Assembly (NCBI GenBank): GCA_043818215.1
Contig: JBDRGC010000396.1
Location: 1-6,209 of the forward strand
Reading direction: 5' to 3'
DNA length: 6,209 nt
DNA from: JBDRGC01 sp043818215
Lineage (GTDB): Bacteria > Chloroflexota > Anaerolineae > Anaerolineales > UBA11858
Below are positions 1 through 6,131 of the stretch, piece by piece. Numbering within the stretch: the stretch's first letter is position 1; each line of letters starts with the position of its first letter. A model generated the notes under the pieces. It did not search any database. It was not told the DNA's origin and was given only the letters and a program-made list of their open reading frames with translations. The position numbers were made by a program, and so were the translations under genes.

Positions 1-869
1 TGGGGCTGGTAGTGGGCCGGCGTGCTAAATTCGATTTGGATTCAGGCATCCTGTTGACCGCCAGCATGCTTGTGGAGTCAGCAGAGCAACTTTCGACTGC
101 GGGATCAGTGGCCGCTTTGCTTATTCCTTCTGGCAAGGTTGCCGTCTCTATCCCCATCACTCGTTTATCCAGTGTGTCGTATGCCCCCCGTCCGGGCGAT
201 CATGTCAGCGTTATAGTGACCGTGATGTTTGTAGATGTGGATAGCGAATTCCAGACGACGCTGCCAAATCAGGTTGGCGGTGTGAGCGCGCCCGGAGGGG
301 GTGGAGAAGAAGGTGGCCCAGTGTTTATTACTGCTCAAGTCATGGGCGCATCTGGGAATTTGGGCCGAACAGAACTCGACCCGTTGTTGAATGAATTGAT
401 GTATATTGTGCCATCAGAATCGCAGCGCGCTCGCCTGGTTAGCCAAACATTGCTCCCTGATGTGGTGGTTCTGCAAGTTGGCGATTTTCCTCTGGAGGAC
501 AGCGAAAAAGCCCCGGAGGATGTTGTCGCAAGCGAAGAAAGCGCTCTGGTTGAGCCAGCCCCAGTGACTGGAGAAGCACCTGTCTCAGAAAAAATCAAGC
601 CCCCGGATGTCATCACTTTGATCGTTAGCCCTCAGGAGGCTGTTACGCTAAATTATTTGCTCTATAGCGGCGCTGAACTCACCCTGGCGCTGCGAGGCAT
701 TGGGGACGATACGATTGCAACCACAGAGGCTGCCACATTGCAATTTCTGTTGGATGAATACAATATATCTGTCCCGGCGAAATTGCCCTATGGCTTGAAT
801 CCTCGGATCGATAATTTAGCTCCGCCAGAGTTGATCAATGATGGGCAACCAACAGAGGGTACTCAATAG
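1..869 (+). CDS. cpaB: Flp pilus assembly protein CpaB/RcpC, 5'-truncated by the window edge
   Basis: This is the C-terminal part of a CpaB/RcpC-family protein, an envelope-side component of the Tad/Flp pilus machine. The frame is open to the left edge: codons at 3-11 read GLV and join VGRRAKFDLDSG, which looks like the middle of an SAF-type domain. The GTG at 12 is therefore an internal valine, and the true start lies outside the window. The first complete codon is at 3, giving 288 visible residues. Residues about 1-25 fit the end of the SAF region. Residues 45-75 (AVSIPITRLSSV...PGDHVSVIV) are the typical RcpC signature, in which a Pro-Gly-Asp precedes a hydrophobic strand. Residues 164-200 form an acidic, Pro/Ala-rich linker. 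Residues 202-231 (DVITLIVSPQEAVTL...LTLALRG) match the conserved C-terminal strand-helix-strand of the family. The last 50 residues are a low-complexity polar tail. The stop is TAG at 867-869. It is the first gene of the visible pilus cluster, 197 bases before cpaE. Confidence 0.88.
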   Translation, partial: GLVVGRRAKFDLDSGILLTASMLVESAEQLSTAGSVAALLIPSGKVAVSIPITRLSSVSYAPRPGDHVSVIVTVMFVDVDSEFQTTLPNQVGGVSAPGGGGEEGGPVFITAQVMGASGNLGRTELDPLLNELMYIVPSESQRARLVSQTLLPDVVVLQVGDFPLEDSEKAPEDVVASEESALVEPAPVTGEAPVSEKIKPPDVITLIVSPQEAVTLNYLLYSGAELTLALRGIGDDTIATTEAATLQFLLDEYNISVPAKLPYGLNPRIDNLAPPELINDGQPTEGTQ

Positions 870-895
870 AGTACATCCAAAGTCGATGGATTTCG

Positions 896-927
896 CGTGG
901 AGAAACCAGGGACGCTGCTTCTCCACG
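896..927 (+). other. 9-bp perfect hairpin downstream of cpaB
   Basis: CGTGGAGAA at 896-904 pairs exactly with TTCTCCACG at 919-927 around a 14-base loop, 27 bases after the cpaB stop. No T-run follows, so it is not a classic intrinsic terminator. It could stabilise the cpaB mRNA 3' end or be a weak or factor-assisted terminator. A short self-complementary GC block (GCCCCGGGGC, 938-947) follows it. Confidence 0.4.
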
Positions 928-958
928 GCACGAATTGGCCCCGGGGCGGTCTAATTTA

Positions 959-1041
959 TCTTCTAGAAAAGAAGGAACGAGGGGTTTCGAACGCTCCAGC
1001 GGCGTGTTTGGAACCCCTCGTTTCCTCTATTATTGAGATGG
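959..1041. repeat. Degenerate inverted-repeat element, copy 1, with long internal hairpin, upstream of cpaE
   Basis: The segment opens with TCTTCTAGAAAA (959-970) and closes with TATTGAGATGG (1031-1041). Both ends resemble the corresponding ends of segments at 2317-2383 and 4999-5106. Inside it, bases 974-994 can pair with 1004-1024. The core 978-994/1004-1020 is a continuous 17-bp stem as RNA, allowing three G-U pairs (987/1011, 989/1009, 993/1005), with a 9-base loop at 995-1003. The stem arms contain GAGGGGTT and AACCCCTC, also present in the hairpin at 5021-5063. The hairpin ends 42 bases before the cpaE ATG and is followed only by a weak T/C-rich stretch. It may be a dispersed palindromic repeat that also acts as an mRNA processing or attenuation structure; that role is inferred. 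Confidence 0.6.
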
Positions 1042-1066
1042 AACCCAATATTTATGGAGTATTTGA

Positions 1067-2314
1067 ATGAGTGAAGGAAACAAGATACGGGTCATCATTG
1101 TTGATGATATTGCCGAAACACGCGAAAATTTCCGAAAACTCCTGCAATTTGAAACTGATATCGAAGTTGTGGGGATTGCCAGAACTGGTCGAGAAGGAAT
1201 TGACTTGGCGCGGGATGTGACACCTGATGTTGTCCTCATGGACATTAACATGCCTGACATGGATGGTATCACCGCGACAGAAATAATTCGCAAGGAGATA
1301 CCTTTCTCGCAAATAGTCATTTTATCTGTTCAGGGTGATCCGAATTATATGCGTCGCGCAATGTTGGCTGGCGCTCGCGATTTCCTCACCAAGCCTCCGA
1401 TGGTGGATGAGCTAATAGCTGCTATTCGGAGAGCGGGAAGCATGGCGCATGACGAACGCGCTAAGGCCAGCGCACGTTTTCCAACCCACTCAGTGGGACC
1501 TGACATTGGTGGTGAATTTGCAGTCTCTATGGGAAAAATCATTGTGGTCTACAGCCCTAAAGGCGGGGTTGGCTGCACAACTGTGGCTACAAACCTGGCG
1601 GTTACCTTACATAACGATGAAACGCCAGTTGTTTTAGTAGATGGGAATTTGCAGTTTGGGGATGTGGCTGTGATGCTGAACGAAAGAGGGAAAAATAGCG
1701 TTGTGGATTTGGCCCCCCGCGCGGACGAATTAGACCCAGAAGTGATTAAAGAGGTTTTGATCACACACGCTGCATCGGGTGTCAAGGTCTTAGCTGCTCC
1801 TTCTCGACCCGAAGATGCGGACAGTGTAACCGGAGAACAATTTGCTAAAATTTTGCAGTACTTACGTCGGCTATTTTCTTATGTCGTGGTGGATACCTCG
1901 TCTACTCTGACAGATGTTGTTTTAAGCGCAGCCGATGCGAGCAATGTTATCATCTTATTGGCAACGCAAGATATCCCATCTATTAATAATGCGCGCCTTT
2001 TCCTTAACTTGGTTGATGTCCTCAAATTGAACCGAGATAGGATTTTATTTGCCATAAATCGCTACGATAAGCGAATTGCAATTACATCTGATGCAGTGGG
2101 AGAAAATTTACGACAGGATGTGATTACAATCTTGCCTTTGGATGAGAAAGTGGTTGTGCCATCTGTAAATCGTGGTGTTCCATTTGTGACTACTCATAAA
2201 ACGCGGGCAATTTCCCGCGCAATTCTAGAATTGGCTGAAGCAGTCCGCCAGCGTATTGCGGAGATGGATGCTTCGCGCGATTCTGAAAATGTGCCGAAGA
2301 GAGGGAGGTCGTAG
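1067..2314 (+). CDS. cpaE: CpaE/TadZ-family pilus assembly protein: receiver domain fused to MinD/ParA-like ATPase
   Basis: This 415-residue protein has two domains. Residues 6-124 are a response-regulator receiver domain with the full phosphorylation set: acidic pair D13/D14, phospho-acceptor D59 (VVLMDINMPDMDG), S87 in the Thr/Ser switch position (IVILS) and K109 before a proline (LTKP). Residues 157-400 are a MinD/ParA/CpaE-type ATPase: deviant Walker A SPKGGVGCTT at 163-172 with signature lysine K165, Walker A' aspartate D192 (VVLVDGNLQFGD), and Walker B ending at D276 (YVVVD). The usual second P-loop lysine is replaced by C170, a variation I recall in CpaE-like proteins. In other bacteria CpaE/TadZ proteins localise the Tad machine at the pole or membrane. 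The start is ATG with TGGAG at 1055-1059, a spacing of 7. It lies between cpaB and cpaF, which supports the assignment over a stand-alone response regulator or a chromosome-partition ParA. Confidence 0.92.
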   Translation: MSEGNKIRVIIVDDIAETRENFRKLLQFETDIEVVGIARTGREGIDLARDVTPDVVLMDINMPDMDGITATEIIRKEIPFSQIVILSVQGDPNYMRRAMLAGARDFLTKPPMVDELIAAIRRAGSMAHDERAKASARFPTHSVGPDIGGEFAVSMGKIIVVYSPKGGVGCTTVATNLAVTLHNDETPVVLVDGNLQFGDVAVMLNERGKNSVVDLAPRADELDPEVIKEVLITHAASGVKVLAAPSRPEDADSVTGEQFAKILQYLRRLFSYVVVDTSSTLTDVVLSAADASNVIILLATQDIPSINNARLFLNLVDVLKLNRDRILFAINRYDKRIAITSDAVGENLRQDVITILPLDEKVVVPSVNRGVPFVTTHKTRAISRAILELAEAVRQRIAEMDASRDSENVPKRGRS

Positions 2315-2419
2315 ATGTCTTTTCGAAAAAATGGTGTGACAGACGTATTTGGAACCCACCTGCCTCGCATTTATCGAGATGACACAATCATATTAACGAT
2401 GGCTTCAGAGGAAGTGTGA
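2315..2419 (+). CDS. Possible 34-codon ORF between cpaE and cpaF (uncertain)
   Basis: The ATG follows the cpaE TAG with no gap, and a strong Shine-Dalgarno sequence (GGGAGG, 2303-2308) lies 6 bases upstream inside the cpaE 3' end. The frame runs 34 codons (MSFRKNGVTDVF...ASEEV) to TGA at 2417-2419, ending 3 bases before the cpaF ATG. cpaE, this ORF and cpaF all share one reading frame. The arrangement would suit a translational-coupling peptide that carries ribosomes from cpaE to cpaF. I do not recognise the sequence: it has no membrane segment and no motif. Against it, about two thirds of the ORF overlaps the repeat-like segment at 2317-2383, and cpaF has its own AGAGGAAG. It could equally be a chance ORF. 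Confidence 0.3.
   Translation: MSFRKNGVTDVFGTHLPRIYRDDTIILTMASEEV
2317..2383. repeat. Degenerate inverted-repeat element, copy 2, between cpaE and cpaF
   Basis: The left end GTCTTTTCGA (2317-2326, followed by AAAA) faces the right end TCGAGATGAC (2374-2383). Nine of ten positions can pair as RNA, one of them a G-U. The right end repeats the TATCGAGATGA seen at 5095-5105, and the left end resembles 959-970 and 5000-5011. Internally TTTGGAACCC (2348-2357) also occurs at 1007-1016 within copy 1. The central GGGG/CCCC palindrome of copies 1 and 3 is not preserved here. Treat it as a decayed or shortened relative; similarity this short needs genome-wide comparison. Confidence 0.4.
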
Positions 2420-2422
2420 GCA

Positions 2423-3817
2423 ATGTCTTTACTACGGCGAATTGAGCAGGGGCAAGGGGTACAACACAAGGATGAAGATCAGGGACAATCGCGCTTGATG
2501 TCTCTGCAATCGAGACGGGTTGCTCCCCCTGGGGTTGGTACTCAGAGTGACACATATTTCGATTTGAAAACACGCGTACAAAATCGCCTGTTAGCTGAAC
2601 TGGACCCAACCATCGATATTGCTCAGGTTGGTGTGGTTCGTGGTACTATTCGCGATCTGTTCGAACAAATATTAAGTGAGGAAAATATTGTTCTCTCACG
2701 GCAAGAGAAACACCGCTTATTTGAGCAAATTGCAGCAGAGATTCTGGGGCTAGGGCCTTTGCAGCCTCTTTTGGAAGATGAAACCATTACAGAAGTAATG
2801 GTCAATGGCCCGAAGAATATATATGTTGAGCGGGCCGGTAAAATCCATCGAGTGCCGATGTCTTTCGAAAGTGATGAACATGTGATGCGAATCATTGATC
2901 GTATCGTTGCTCCTTTGGGCCGCCGTATTGACGAATCCAGCCCTTATGTGGATGCACGCCTGCCGGATGGCTCGCGTGTTAATGCTGTGGTACCACCAAT
3001 TTCACTGGTAGGTCCGACTATTACCATTCGTAAGTTCTCCACAACCCCAATTACTATAGAACAATTGGTAAAATTCGGCTCGATCACTCCAGAAGCCTTA
3101 CAGTTTTTAAAGGCTTGCGTGGAGGCCCGTTTGAACATTGTCATCTCTGGAGGTACAGGTTCTGGAAAAACAACACTACTAAATATTCTTTCCCAGTTCA
3201 TTTCTCATGATGAGCGTATCATCACCATCGAGAATGCGGCCGAGTTGCAACTACGCCAGGACCATGTTGTAACCCTGGAATCACGCCCGCCCAATATCGA
3301 GGGGAAAGGTGAAGTGACTATTCGTCAACTGGTTGTCAATGCACTGCGTATGCGGCCTGATCGTGTCATCGTCGGCGAGATCCGTGATGAGGCGGCCTTG
3401 GATATGTTGCAGGCCATGAACACCGGCCACGATGGTTCCATGACCACCGCCCACTCGAATGGCCCGCGGGATACTATTGCCCGTATCGAGACGATGACAT
3501 TGATGGCAGGGATGGATTTGCCGATCCGAGCCATTCGTGAGCAAATTGCCTCAGCAATTGACATCATAGTTCACCAAGAGCGGTTGCGTGATGGTACGCG
3601 CAAAATTGTGAATATTACAGAAATCAGCGGGATGGAGGGGGACATCATCACAATGACAGATATATTCATCTTCGAGCAAAGTGGTATCGAAGACGGTAAA
3701 GTCATTGGTCGATTACGCCCAACAGGGTTGCGGCCAAAGTCAATTAACCAGATTGAAGCTGCTGGGATACATTTGCCACCTTCGACCTTTGGTATTGGAG
3801 CCAGACGTGGTTATTAG
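2423..3817 (+). CDS. cpaF: Tad/Flp pilus assembly ATPase CpaF (TadA), type II/IV secretion ATPase family
   Basis: This 464-residue cytoplasmic ATPase powers Flp pilus polymerisation through the TadB/TadC platform; family members work as hexamers. Residues 1-45 are a variable polar N-terminus, and 46-205 form the N-terminal domain, with the conserved stretch ITEVMVNGPKNIYVERAGK (122-140) and an arginine-rich region ending TIRKF (201-205). The ATPase core holds Walker A GGTGSGKT (243-250, K249), an Asp-box-like region IITIENAAELQL (266-277), RMRPDRVIVGEIRDEAALDMLQ (309-330) containing Walker B glutamate E319, and the His-box AMNTGHDGSMTTAHSN (331-346) with H336 and H344. The length is normal for CpaF/TadA. 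The Asp-box carries N271 where I expect aspartate. MSLLRRIE is a typical opening for this family. The ATG is preceded by AGAGGAAG at 2407-2414. It follows cpaE by 108 bases and precedes tadB by 32 bases, which suggests co-transcription with tadB. Confidence 0.96.
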   Translation: MSLLRRIEQGQGVQHKDEDQGQSRLMSLQSRRVAPPGVGTQSDTYFDLKTRVQNRLLAELDPTIDIAQVGVVRGTIRDLFEQILSEENIVLSRQEKHRLFEQIAAEILGLGPLQPLLEDETITEVMVNGPKNIYVERAGKIHRVPMSFESDEHVMRIIDRIVAPLGRRIDESSPYVDARLPDGSRVNAVVPPISLVGPTITIRKFSTTPITIEQLVKFGSITPEALQFLKACVEARLNIVISGGTGSGKTTLLNILSQFISHDERIITIENAAELQLRQDHVVTLESRPPNIEGKGEVTIRQLVVNALRMRPDRVIVGEIRDEAALDMLQAMNTGHDGSMTTAHSNGPRDTIARIETMTLMAGMDLPIRAIREQIASAIDIIVHQERLRDGTRKIVNITEISGMEGDIITMTDIFIFEQSGIEDGKVIGRLRPTGLRPKSINQIEAAGIHLPPSTFGIGARRGY

Positions 3818-3837
3818 CCTGATTGAGTTGTCAAGCC

Positions 3838-3842
3838 AAGGA
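3838..3842 (+). promoter_or_regulatory. Ribosome binding site that sets the tadB start
   Basis: AAGGA lies 7 bases before the ATG at 3850. The longest open frame begins at a TTG at 3823, which has no Shine-Dalgarno sequence and would add nine polar residues (MSCQAKDNQ) ahead of the first membrane helix. The ATG at 3850 is therefore preferred; ATG at 3859 is a weaker alternative. Confidence 0.7.
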
Positions 3843-3849
3843 TAATCAA

Positions 3850-4812
3850 ATGCCACCCATGACACTCATTTTATTACTGGGCGGAGTATTAGCCCTCATT
3901 CTCTTGACTGTAGGTATTGTGGTCTCTGTTGGCAGTGAGCGATCATTGGTAGATAAGCGCCTCGGCCAATATGTAGAAGAAGATATGGTTGCAGGTGTGG
4001 AAGGATCAGATTCCACAGCCTTAACTGATTGGGTCAATGTTCAAGTTGAGCGTTCTAAGTGGGGCGGAGGAGTTGCGCGTAATTTGGCGCAGGCTGATTT
4101 GAAACTGAAACCGGCGGAATATGTCGCCTTGATGGTTATTGCTTCCATTGGACTTGGCGCTGTTACCTGGTATTTCGGCGGCAAAGCCATATTATCCGCA
4201 GTGATTGGAATACTCGTGGGGTTATTTCTGCCGCGTATCTATGTTGGGCGGCAAAAAACGCAACGGTTGCAAAAATTCAATGGACAACTTGCAGATATGC
4301 TTAACCTGCTTGTCAATGGTCTGCGGGCCGGTTTTTCTACAGTCCAGGCTATGGAAGCAGTTAGCAAAGAGTTGCCGCCCCCAATTTCCGTCGAGTTTCG
4401 GCGCGTGGTGCAAGAAATGCAATTGGGTATCCCTATGGAGACTGCTCTTGATAACCTGTTCCGGAGAATACCCAGTGATGACCTTGACCTGATCATTGCG
4501 GCTGTCAATGTCCAGCGTGAGGTTGGCGGTAACTTGGCAGAAATATTAGATACGATCTCTTACACTATTCGCGAACGAGTACGCATCCAAGGTGAAATTC
4601 GAGTTTTGACAACCCAAGTAATGTACTCTGGCCGCTTTCTGGCCATGTTACCCATAATTTTATCTGTGCTCCTGTGGCTGATTAATCAGGAATATATGGG
4701 GCAGTTCTTTGGGGATAATATTCTATGCGGTGGCATTATGCTTGGTGTGGCTGCCATCATGATCGCGTCGGGTTATTTTGTCATGACCCGAATCGCGAAA
4801 ATCGAAGTTTGA
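3850..4812 (+). CDS. tadB: Tad/Flp pilus inner-membrane platform protein TadB
   Basis: This 320-residue membrane protein with a type II secretion F (GspF-like) domain pairs with TadC to form the platform on which CpaF acts. Hydrophobic segments lie at about 5-27, 91-109, 113-130, 263-280 and 291-311. The cytoplasmic T2SSF helical region spans about 145-258 and shows the usual pattern: LADMLNLLVNGLRAGFS (147-163), a run through MEAVSKELPPPISVEFRRVVQEMQLG (168-193), then ALDNLFRRIPSDDLDLIIAAVNVQREVGGNLAEILD (199-234). Residues 30-88 form a charged soluble loop. Length and topology are normal for TadB. It starts 32 bases after cpaF and is probably on the same transcript. It is separated from tadC by 335 bases of repeat DNA, whereas these two genes are usually nearly contiguous. 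Confidence 0.93.
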   Translation: MPPMTLILLLGGVLALILLTVGIVVSVGSERSLVDKRLGQYVEEDMVAGVEGSDSTALTDWVNVQVERSKWGGGVARNLAQADLKLKPAEYVALMVIASIGLGAVTWYFGGKAILSAVIGILVGLFLPRIYVGRQKTQRLQKFNGQLADMLNLLVNGLRAGFSTVQAMEAVSKELPPPISVEFRRVVQEMQLGIPMETALDNLFRRIPSDDLDLIIAAVNVQREVGGNLAEILDTISYTIRERVRIQGEIRVLTTQVMYSGRFLAMLPIILSVLLWLINQEYMGQFFGDNILCGGIMLGVAAIMIASGYFVMTRIAKIEV

Positions 4813-4828
4813 TTTGCGAGTATGACTG

Positions 4829-4989
4829 CACTGAAAAAACTCTCTTACCGCGGAGAACGCAGAGAAAAACCTAAAACCAGGTTTAGGAATTCATGCCAGA
4901 ATCTGAGCAAAGTTCCGAAATCTTAAACTGATTTTCAAAAACCTCAGCGATCTCCGCGTGCTCTGCGGTGAAATAACCTTTTTTCAGTG
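4829..4989. repeat. MITE-like element with terminal inverted repeats CACTGAAAAAA
   Basis: CACTGAAAAAA (4829-4839) and its exact complement TTTTTTCAGTG (4979-4989) bound a 161-base non-coding segment. A second, inner inverted pair lies at 4847-4865 (beginning ACCGCGGAGAACGCAGAG) and 4949-4967 (ending CTCTGCGGT), matching at 16 of 19 positions. These inner arms belong to a type of sequence (ACCGCAGAG...CTCTGCGGT) that I recall as a dispersed repeat in many environmental bacterial genomes. A small internal hairpin joins CCTAAA (4870-4875) to TTTAGG (4882-4887). No convincing target-site duplication is visible. The only frame in it (4822-4926, 34 codons) looks like repeat-derived chance coding. 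The whole transcript of this segment could fold into one long stem. Confidence 0.65.
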
Positions 4990-4998
4990 GACTCGAGT

Positions 4999-5106
4999 AT
5001 CATCTCGAAAATATAAGTGGGTAGGGGTTCGCAATACGCCGCAGGCGCATTGCGAACCCCTACGTTTTCCCCTATTTGCTATCTTGCCCATAGGTATCGA
5101 GATGAT
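4999..5106. repeat. Inverted-repeat element, copy 3, with central palindrome, upstream of tadC
   Basis: ATCATCTCGA (4999-5008) and its exact complement TCGAGATGAT (5097-5106) bound a 108-base non-coding segment built around the strong hairpin at 5021-5063. Its ends resemble those of the segments at 959-1041 and 2317-2383. It lies 9 bases after the CACTGAAAAAA element and 41 bases before the tadC ATG. Together the two elements account for most of the gene-free stretch 4813-5147. I saw no RNA gene or clear promoter in the remainder. Confidence 0.6.
5021..5063. repeat. Near-perfect palindrome, 20-position stem with 3-base loop
   Basis: Bases 5021-5040 (beginning GTAGGGGTTCGC) are complementary to 5044-5063 (ending GCGAACCCCTAC) at 19 of 20 positions. 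The single mismatch is A5036/C5048, and the loop is GCA. This class of GTAGGGG...CCCCTAC palindrome resembles dispersed repeats I recall from Chloroflexota and cyanobacteria. The following GTTTTCCCC is a poor terminator tail, so a terminator role is possible but not favoured. Confidence 0.8.
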
Positions 5107-5147
5107 GCGCAAAACCATACATTTATGAGACTGGTTGGAGATAAACG

Positions 5148-6101
5148 ATGAGCGGTACCTTAGTTATCATAATTATTGGTGTGATTGTCATTGGCAGCGC
5201 GATAGCTCTGGTTGTAGTAGGCCTGCGTGATACATCAGATCGAGTTGATCCGTTACAGGAACGTCTGGCCGAATTTGCTTCCCGAGGGGAGACAGTCAAC
5301 TTAGAAGAAATCGAGTTGTCTCAATCGCTAACCGAACGTATCTTTTTCCCCATGGCGCGCGGGCTGGGAGAATTTGCGCTTCGATTCACACCTCAAAACG
5401 CGCTCCAAGAAACAGCCCGAAAACTGGAGCAGGCCGGGAATCCTCGTGGAATGGACCCCACCATGTTTTGGGCTAGCCGCTTTATGGCCGCTGTTGGAAT
5501 GGCAGGGCTTCTCTTGTTTGTTTTTTCTATCGCAGCCGCAAATTGGACCTGGGGGCGGAAGATAATGATCATTGGTATTTTTACTCTGTTGGGGTTTTAT
5601 TTGCCAGAACTTATGCTCACCAGCCGTATTCAACGCCGTCAAAAAGAAATTCGAAAATCCATGCCCGATGCTCTCGATCTATTGACCATTTGCGTCGAGG
5701 CGGGTTTGGGATTTGACGGAGCGATGTCTAAGGTAAACGAGAAATGGGACAACGAACTTTCGCTTGCTTTTGGACGCGTGCTCCGAGAAATTCAGTTGGG
5801 AAAGTTGCGCCGCGAAGCCTTGCGGGACATGGCTGAACGCATTGGTATTGATGAAATGACAAGTTTTGTCGCTGCCATTGTTCAAAGTGAGCAGTTAGGT
5901 GTTAGCATGTCCAGAGTTTTACACATTCAGGCAGATCAGATGCGGGTAAGACGCCGCCAAATAGCAGAAGAGGAAGCCCAAAAAGCCCCAATCAAAATGT
6001 TATTCCCCATGGTCTTCTTAATCTTCCCCTCCATTTTGATCATTTTGTTAGGCCCAGCGATATTGATGATGATGGGGTCGATGCTGGGAAGTTATCTTTA
6101 G
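5148..6101 (+). CDS. tadC: Tad/Flp pilus inner-membrane platform protein TadC
   Basis: This 317-residue membrane protein with a T2SSF (GspF-like) domain is the partner of TadB in the Tad platform. Hydrophobic segments lie at about 4-25, 111-130, 138-157 and 284-311. The T2SSF helices run from about 172 to 280: MPDALDLLTICVEAGLGFDGAM (172-193) is a strong TadC signature, followed by LSLAFGRVLREIQLG (204-218) and a stretch ending VQSEQLGVSMSRVL (245-258). A basic, glutamate-rich helix (RVRRRQIAEEEAQKAPIKM, 266-284) leads into the last membrane segments. Length is normal. The ATG at 5148 has GGAG at 5137-5140, a spacing of 7. The repeats upstream mean it may have its own promoter or depend on readthrough from tadB. 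A comF-like gene begins 43 bases after its stop. Confidence 0.94.
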   Translation: MSGTLVIIIIGVIVIGSAIALVVVGLRDTSDRVDPLQERLAEFASRGETVNLEEIELSQSLTERIFFPMARGLGEFALRFTPQNALQETARKLEQAGNPRGMDPTMFWASRFMAAVGMAGLLLFVFSIAAANWTWGRKIMIIGIFTLLGFYLPELMLTSRIQRRQKEIRKSMPDALDLLTICVEAGLGFDGAMSKVNEKWDNELSLAFGRVLREIQLGKLRREALRDMAERIGIDEMTSFVAAIVQSEQLGVSMSRVLHIQADQMRVRRRQIAEEEAQKAPIKMLFPMVFLIFPSILIILLGPAILMMMGSMLGSYL

Positions 6102-6131
6102 CCGTTAGCGAGGATACGTGCGCTTGGTCTC

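Noticed and set aside
12..14. GTG as the start of cpaB
   Set aside because: The frame is open to the window edge and the codons before it continue the expected domain (GLV-VGRRAKF). The GTG is an internal valine codon.
974..1033. Intrinsic terminator between cpaB and cpaE
   Set aside because: The hairpin is strong, but the tail is TTTCCTCTATT rather than a T-run, and the related hairpin at 5021-5063 points to a dispersed repeat.
1033..1054. Sigma-70-like promoter upstream of cpaE (TTGAGA ... TATTTA)
   Set aside because: The spacing between the two boxes is only about 10 bases, far below the usual 16-18, and the second box overlaps the area just before the ribosome binding site.
3823..3849. 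TTG start for tadB
   Set aside because: It has no ribosome binding site and would put nine polar residues before the first membrane segment. ATG 3850 has AAGGA at good spacing.
4822..4926. 34-codon ORF after tadB (MTALKKLSYRGERREK...)
   Set aside because: It lies almost wholly inside the CACTGAAAAAA repeat element, has no clear Shine-Dalgarno, and looks like translated repeat DNA.
5328..5642. 104-codon antisense frame inside tadC
   Set aside because: It is fully covered by a well-recognised gene on the other strand, shows no family pattern, and is expected as a by-product of tadC codon use. The other antisense frames in cpaB, cpaE, cpaF and tadB were rejected for the same reason.
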